Of a stretch of 17,735 nt of DNA, positions 13,864 through 17,735 are shown piece by piece. A program made the translations under genes and the position numbers. The notes beneath the pieces were generated by a model. The model had not been told where the DNA came from. It worked only from the letters and a program-made list of their open reading frames with translations, and ran no database searches. Source of the DNA: Campylobacterales bacterium (GTDB taxonomy: Bacteria; Campylobacterota; Campylobacteria; Campylobacterales; QNZT01); contig WGAE01000022.1 in assembly GCA_015489185.1 (NCBI GenBank), positions 1 to 17,735 on the forward strand, written 5' to 3'. Each line of letters opens with the position of its first letter. The first letter of the stretch is position 1.

Positions 13864-14175
13864 ATGCGTATTTTCATCAAATTACTCCTGCTTTCCGTCT
13901 TAGCAGGTACGATAAGCTACGCACATGCGAGCAAATATATCATGAACATTCAAAAACGTCTGACTGAACTGGGATTTGATCCCGGAATCATCGACGGTAA
14001 AATGGGACCAAATACCCGTGCCGCAATCAAAGCGTTTCAAAAATCGATCGGACGCAAACCGACCGGACGTGCAAATAAAAAACTCTATTGGGAACTCAAA
14101 AACGCCGTGAACAGTTGTACGGCGGGATTCTCTCAGGAAGCGGAGGAGTATAACGGCATCAAAGATCCCGATTAA
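13864..14175 (+). CDS. Small exported peptidoglycan-binding domain protein
   Basis: 103-residue protein with a signal peptide (basic start, hydrophobic 4-15, likely cleavage after AHA at about residue 22) followed by one complete PG_binding_1 domain at about 27-78. The domain signatures are IQKRLTELGFDPGIIDGKMG and TRAAIKAFQKSIG, ending in PTGRANKKLYWEL. This three-helix module binds the peptidoglycan mesh and usually targets an attached hydrolase. Here nothing is attached beyond a 25-residue acidic tail with one Cys, so the protein is a stand-alone binder in the periplasm. The start is ATG with GAGGAGG five bases upstream. It has its own promoter and is followed by another promoter, so it is probably monocistronic. 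Confidence 0.88.
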   Translation: MRIFIKLLLLSVLAGTISYAHASKYIMNIQKRLTELGFDPGIIDGKMGPNTRAAIKAFQKSIGRKPTGRANKKLYWELKNAVNSCTAGFSQEAEEYNGIKDPD

Positions 14176-14193
14176 AAAGTTTTTCCTATACTT

Positions 14194-14202
14194 TGTTATA
14201 AT
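14194..14202 (+). promoter_or_regulatory. Extended -10 promoter of the HerA-like ATPase operon
   Basis: TGT-TATAAT 30 bases before the ATG at 14233, with TTTTTCC upstream. The transcript would start near 14209. Confidence 0.6.
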
Positions 14203-14232
14203 CTTCCGTAATTAAACATTCGGGAGTCTTTC

Positions 14233-16641
14233 ATGAAAGCGGATGAAGTATACGAAAAACTGGGGCTGTTTTATCTGGGGCGTGAAAAAGATCTGCAAAG
14301 CGGTGAAGACACCGAAGATCTGCTGCTTGTCAAAAACAAAAATTTGACAACCCATGCCGCGATCATCGGTATGACCGGAAGCGGTAAAACAGGGCTTGGT
14401 GTCGGGCTGATCGAAGAGGCGGTGCTGGACGGTATCCCTTCCATCGTCATCGACCCCAAAGGCGATATGGGGGACCTGCTGCTGGCGTTTCCCGACTTCG
14501 ATCCCAAAAAATTCGAACCGTGGATCGACAAAGCGGAAGCGGAACGCAAGGGAATGAGTGTTCCCGAATACGCTGAAAAAATCGCCCGCACCTGGGAAGA
14601 AGGAATCGAAAGCTGGGGACAGGATCGTAACCGTGTCAAACGGTACAAAGAGGGCGCCGACTTTACCATCTACACACCCGGAAGCAGCGCAGGGGTACCG
14701 CTAAGCGTACTGAGTGATTTTGAAGCGCCGGGTGCGGATATTCTGGATGACCCCGACACGTTTGCCTATATGCTCAACTCGACCGTCTCTTCGATTCTGG
14801 CATTGATCGGTGAAGATGTCGATCCGCTGACCAGTAAACCCTACCTGCTTTTGACAACGATTTTCAAATATTTCTGGAAAAAAGGTACATCACTCACCCT
14901 TGAATCACTGATCGGATACGTCACCAATCCGCCGTTTGATAAGGTCGGCGTTTTGCCGCTGAAGAGTTTCTACCCGCAAAACGAACGCCTCAAACTGGCG
15001 ATGCTTCTGAACAACGTCCTGGCAAGTCCGACGTTTGAAGCGTGGATTCAGGGCGAACCGCTCGATATTCAAAAACTGCTCTACACTCCGGATGCGAAAC
15101 CGAGAGTCGCGGTGCTTTCGATCGCCCACCTCAACGACAATGAACGGATGTTTTTCGTCACGCTCCTTTTAAACAAATATATTTCATGGATGCGCACACT
15201 CAGCGGTACCGGTTCTCTTCGTACCCTGCTCTATATGGATGAAATTTTCGGTTTTTTCCCCGCAACCGCCAATCCCCCTTCCAAGCAACCGATGCTTCTG
15301 CTTCTCAAACAGGCAAGAGCCTACGGCGTGGGAATTGTCCTTTCGACCCAAAACCCGGTCGATCTGGATTATAAAGGACTCTCGAATATCGGATCATGGT
15401 TCATCGGGCGTCTGCAGACCAAACAGGATATTGATCGGGTCATCGACGGGCTGATCAAAAGCGGCTCCGATACCCCCGACAAAAAAACGATCGCCAATCA
15501 GCTCTCCAATTTACCCAAACGCACCTTCCTGCTTAAAAGCGCACACCGTGACAACCTGGCGCTTTTCGGTACGCGGTGGGTGCTCTGCTATCTAGCCGGA
15601 CCACTCTCCAAACCGCAGATCAAAATGCTGATGGATGAAAAGAAAAAAGCGCTTGAGGAAAAAGCAGAAACACCCGAAACGATCCCTGCACAAAGCCTGA
15701 TCGACCGTCCGGCTGCGACACAACACTCCCACAGCAACCCTCCCCCGCTGAGTGAAGCGATCGACCAGTACTATCTCAACACCTATACCGAAGCGTGTAC
15801 CTATCGTCCCTGGCTGCTTGCAAACGCAACCGTACACTTCTTCAACGCCAAACGTGCGATCGACGAAGAGAAGAGTATCTATCTGAAATATCCGCTTCAT
15901 GAAGAGGAGAAAGAGATCGACTGGGAGGAAGCGATCGAAAATGAAGACGATTTCGACCTCTATGACATCGCACCGGTTGAAGCGTGCGGTTACGAACCGC
16001 TTCCCGCATTCATCACCGAACTCAAAAATCTCAAACCGATTGAAAAAGATTTTGCCGATTACCTCTACCGCAAAGAGCGACTGACACTTTACCGTGCCCC
16101 GAAACTCAAACTCGAATCGGAACCCGAAGAGAGTGAAGCCGATTTCCGGGTGCGGGTTGCAGACGTATTGCGTGACAAAAAAGAAGAGGCAATCGAGAAG
16201 CTTAAAACCAAATATGCCAAAAAGCGAGAAACCCTTGAAAGGCGCCTTTCCAGAGCAGAAGAGAAACTGCAAAAAGAGGAAGCGGACGTCAGCGCCAGTA
16301 CGACAAATACGGTCCTCTCATTCGGTATGACGATTCTGGACGCATTTCTTGGACGCAGTGCGATCAAACGCAGTACCACTGCCAAAGCGGGCACGGCACT
16401 GCGTAGTGCGGGCAGAATGTATCGGGAGAAAGATGATGTCGAGCGCGCCAGACAACGGGTCGAAGAGATCGAAGAGGAGATCGAAAGACTCGAAGAAGCG
16501 TTGCAGGAGGAGATTGAAACAATCGCAGAGACCTACGATCCCCAAAACTACGAAATCGAACCGTTTTACATCAAACCCAGAAAAAGTGATATTCATGATA
16601 TTGAAACCGGTCTGCTCTGGGAAAGTGAGCAGACTTCATGA
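14233..16641 (+). CDS. HerA-like (VirB4/DUF87-type) P-loop ATPase with C-terminal coiled coils
   Basis: 802-residue ATPase of the HerA/FtsK superfamily, whose members are ring motors on DNA or in secretion. Walker A GMTGSGKT is at 46-53 (Lys52), followed by the family phrase IVIDPKGDMGDL (71-82). Walker B is LLYMDE with Asp336 and Glu337, and the sensor-like LSTQNPVDLDYKGLSNIGSWF lies just after. The region beyond about 500 is not part of the motor: an acidic, Trp/Tyr-containing middle part, a coiled coil (about 648-683), a Gly/Ala-rich hydrophobic stretch (about 688-722, FGMTILDAFLG), a second coiled coil (about 732-770) and a short tail. Large relatives with this tail occur in many bacteria without assigned function. 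The ATG start has GGGAG upstream. Its stop overlaps the methyltransferase start as ATGA. It has no HerA-partner NurA nuclease nearby, so a repair role is not supported. Confidence 0.85.
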   Translation: MKADEVYEKLGLFYLGREKDLQSGEDTEDLLLVKNKNLTTHAAIIGMTGSGKTGLGVGLIEEAVLDGIPSIVIDPKGDMGDLLLAFPDFDPKKFEPWIDKAEAERKGMSVPEYAEKIARTWEEGIESWGQDRNRVKRYKEGADFTIYTPGSSAGVPLSVLSDFEAPGADILDDPDTFAYMLNSTVSSILALIGEDVDPLTSKPYLLLTTIFKYFWKKGTSLTLESLIGYVTNPPFDKVGVLPLKSFYPQNERLKLAMLLNNVLASPTFEAWIQGEPLDIQKLLYTPDAKPRVAVLSIAHLNDNERMFFVTLLLNKYISWMRTLSGTGSLRTLLYMDEIFGFFPATANPPSKQPMLLLLKQARAYGVGIVLSTQNPVDLDYKGLSNIGSWFIGRLQTKQDIDRVIDGLIKSGSDTPDKKTIANQLSNLPKRTFLLKSAHRDNLALFGTRWVLCYLAGPLSKPQIKMLMDEKKKALEEKAETPETIPAQSLIDRPAATQHSHSNPPPLSEAIDQYYLNTYTEACTYRPWLLANATVHFFNAKRAIDEEKSIYLKYPLHEEEKEIDWEEAIENEDDFDLYDIAPVEACGYEPLPAFITELKNLKPIEKDFADYLYRKERLTLYRAPKLKLESEPEESEADFRVRVADVLRDKKEEAIEKLKTKYAKKRETLERRLSRAEEKLQKEEADVSASTTNTVLSFGMTILDAFLGRSAIKRSTTAKAGTALRSAGRMYREKDDVERARQRVEEIEEEIERLEEALQEEIETIAETYDPQNYEIEPFYIKPRKSDIHDIETGLLWESEQTS

Positions 16642-17312
16642 AGACCGACCTTTTCGCCCATAAATCAAAATCGTGGGATATGAACGCAAAGCGAGTCAAG
16701 AATGCCGAAGCGATCGCAGCAACGATTGTCAAACATATTTCGCTCGATCGCTCGATGCATCTGCTCGATCTCGGGGCAGGAACGGGACTCCTCTCCTTTT
16801 TCCTCTCCCAAAAAGCGGGAAAAATCACCGCATTGGACAACTCCCCTTCAATGCTGGAAGTCTTTGCACAAAAACAGAAGGAGTTTCACTGCCCGACCGA
16901 AATCGTCGAAGCGGACATCATGAAGTTTTCACCTGAAGAACGCTTCAACGGCATCGTCTCTTCGATGACAATCCACCATATCGAAGATATTCCCGCACTT
17001 TTTCAAAAACTCTACGATCTGCTCCTTCCAGGTGGATTCATCGCACTGGCAGATCTTAACCTGGAAGACGGTTCCTTTCACTCAGACAATACCGGTGTTC
17101 ACCATTTCGGATTCGATCCTGAAGCACTCGCACAAACGGCAAAAGAGGCAGGATTTAACGAGATCGGTATCCATCACGCCTCCACCATTACAAAACCACA
17201 TCGTGACTTTGAGATCTTTTTGCTAACTGGAAGGAAGTCTGCTATATATATAGATAAAACAAAAACAGCGGAGCCTACCGATGCAAACGATAACACTCAA
17301 AATAGAGGATGA
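16638..17312 (+). CDS. Class I SAM-dependent methyltransferase
   Basis: 224-residue methyltransferase of the Methyltransf_11/25 type. Motif I LLDLGAGTG (42-50) binds SAM. Asp67 in ITALDNSP is the acidic residue at the end of strand 2. EADIMKF (91-97) is motif II, SSMTIHHI (108-115) the post-motif and LLLPGGFIAL (128-137) motif III. The substrate is unknown; small-molecule and quinone-type methylases share this layout. It begins inside the ATPase stop (ATGA) and so is translationally coupled to it. The family core ends near LLTGRK (about 200). The last 24 residues are hydrophilic and unlike the family, and their codons run through the likely promoter and start of the antitoxin gene. This tail was probably gained when the toxin-antitoxin module came to lie there (inference). 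Confidence 0.9.
   Translation: MKTDLFAHKSKSWDMNAKRVKNAEAIAATIVKHISLDRSMHLLDLGAGTGLLSFFLSQKAGKITALDNSPSMLEVFAQKQKEFHCPTEIVEADIMKFSPEERFNGIVSSMTIHHIEDIPALFQKLYDLLLPGGFIALADLNLEDGSFHSDNTGVHHFGFDPEALAQTAKEAGFNEIGIHHASTITKPHRDFEIFLLTGRKSAIYIDKTKTAEPTDANDNTQNRG
17242..17253. promoter_or_regulatory. Palindrome CTATATATATAG upstream of the antitoxin
   Basis: A perfect 12-base palindrome containing a TATATA -10-like hexamer, 27 bases before the antitoxin ATG and inside the end of the methyltransferase frame. Type II antitoxins usually repress their own promoter through such sites, so it is a candidate promoter/operator. Confidence 0.35.
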
Positions 17313-17517
17313 ACTGTTCAATGATGTCATGAACGCTCTTGAGCCTTTCAGAGAACCGATTCAAATACTCAACGACCAAAATCTGCAACTCGATCCATAT
17401 TTTTATGAAAGACGTGAAAAATTGCACAAGATTCTGGAAACAAAAGATACAACCGTTTCCCATGAAGCACTATGGGACAATGTCGAAAAGTATCTGAAAA
17501 GTATCAAATCAAAATAG
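17281..17517 (+). CDS. Type II toxin-antitoxin system antitoxin
   Basis: 78-residue protein resembling the antitoxins that precede RelE/ParE toxins in Campylobacterota. The N-terminus MQTITLKIEDELFNDVMNAL fits a beta strand followed by a DNA-binding helix, then ILNDQNLQLDPYFYERREKL and a charged C-terminal helix (ALWDNVEKYLKSIK) that would wrap the toxin. The ATG start has GGAG eight bases upstream. It overlaps the methyltransferase end by 32 bases, and its TAG stop directly touches the toxin ATG, the normal layout of such pairs. The reading frame is intact, but the toxin behind it is broken, so it is now probably an orphan antitoxin that may still repress its own promoter. Family assignment is from pattern, not from a search. 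Confidence 0.78.
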   Translation: MQTITLKIEDELFNDVMNALEPFREPIQILNDQNLQLDPYFYERREKLHKILETKDTTVSHEALWDNVEKYLKSIKSK

Positions 17518-17735
17518 ATGAGAATCATTTATGATCCGGTTTTTGAAACCCATCTTTTTGAAATCATCGACTACATTGCAGCCGATAAACCAATGGCAGC
17601 CCACCTGTTTGCAGAATCACTCAAAAAATCAATCGAGAATCTCCCGCACTATCCTTTTAAGTACAGAAAATAGATCTATTTCAATGATGAGAAAATATCA
17701 GAGATATGATTTTTAAAGGCTACACCATCGTATAC
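17518..17735 (+). pseudogene. RelE/ParE-family toxin remnant (nonsense codon plus frameshift), cut by window end
   Basis: The frame opens MRIIYDPVFETHLFEIIDY, as in RelE/ParE toxins, and runs 51 residues to PHYPFKYRK, where a TAG (17671-17673) stands in place of a sense codon. Beyond it the family sequence continues as IYFNDEK. Then the coding shifts by two bases near 17695-17699, where ATATC stands instead of the expected ATC, and resumes as RDMIFKGYTIVY to the window edge. Two independent lesions, both inside the conserved core, argue for real decay rather than one sequencing error. The truncated product lacks the C-terminal strand residues needed for activity. The rest of the gene lies outside the window. 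Confidence 0.8.

Noticed and set aside
15592..16272. 226-residue minus-strand frame inside the HerA-like ATPase gene
   Set aside because: Phe/Cys/Arg-rich mirror of an acidic coiled-coil coding region; no start signals.
14233..17312. HerA-type anti-phage defence pair
   Set aside because: The neighbouring methyltransferase is of the small-molecule type, and no nuclease, Sir2 or DUF4297 partner is visible, so a defence call is not supported.
17531..17716. 61-residue frame overlapping the toxin
   Set aside because: It is the out-of-frame reading of the toxin remnant; the toxin frame matches RelE/ParE sequence and touches the antitoxin stop.

Overview
The window reads as a chromosomal segment of a Campylobacterota (epsilonproteobacterial) organism, most likely an environmental, Sulfurimonas/Sulfuricurvum-like lineage. 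The basis is the gene content and order. thiL and truD lie side by side, and aspS, adk and ppa lie on one strand, both as I recall them in Campylobacter and Helicobacter. The AspRS carries residues of the non-discriminating type. Promoters show strong or extended -10 boxes with T-rich upstream DNA and little -35. Genes are densely packed with 4-base stop/start overlaps. I see no tRNA, rRNA, CRISPR array or insertion sequence. The genus cannot be fixed from this sequence alone.

Layout. Positions 1-2289 (minus) hold the flavoprotein and the start of the iron-sulfur subunit of succinate dehydrogenase/fumarate reductase. A small DUF309 protein (minus) follows, then thiL-truD (plus). Convergent to truD come a secreted RNase T2 and a lipoprotein with a PKD-like domain and about eleven unusual 27-residue repeats (both minus). 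From 7018 to 13486 the minus strand carries the ppa, adk and aspS block. Between ppa and adk sit extra genes: a CinA-N-type protein directly abutting ppa, a plus-strand membrane-anchored protein, and a tightly overlapping three-gene operon (small helical protein, amidoligase, class I glutamine amidotransferase-like hydrolase) with its own strong promoter.

After a 377-base gap with hairpins, two promoters and a possible short peptide, the plus strand holds a small secreted peptidoglycan-binding protein, a HerA-like ATPase translationally coupled to a SAM methyltransferase, and a type II toxin-antitoxin module. Its antitoxin looks intact, but its RelE/ParE toxin is broken by a nonsense codon and a frameshift.

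How the genes fit together. Most of the window is housekeeping: central carbon and respiration (sdh), thiamine cofactor (thiL), tRNA modification and charging (truD, aspS), and nucleotide and pyrophosphate balance (adk, ppa). The most interesting accessory piece is the 8853-10922 operon. A ligase of the glutamine-synthetase/GCS2-like fold is coupled to a gamma-glutamyl-type amidase, which suggests a make-and-break pathway for an isopeptide or amide bond on an unknown substrate. The repeat lipoprotein and the broken toxin-antitoxin remnant are the next most notable items.
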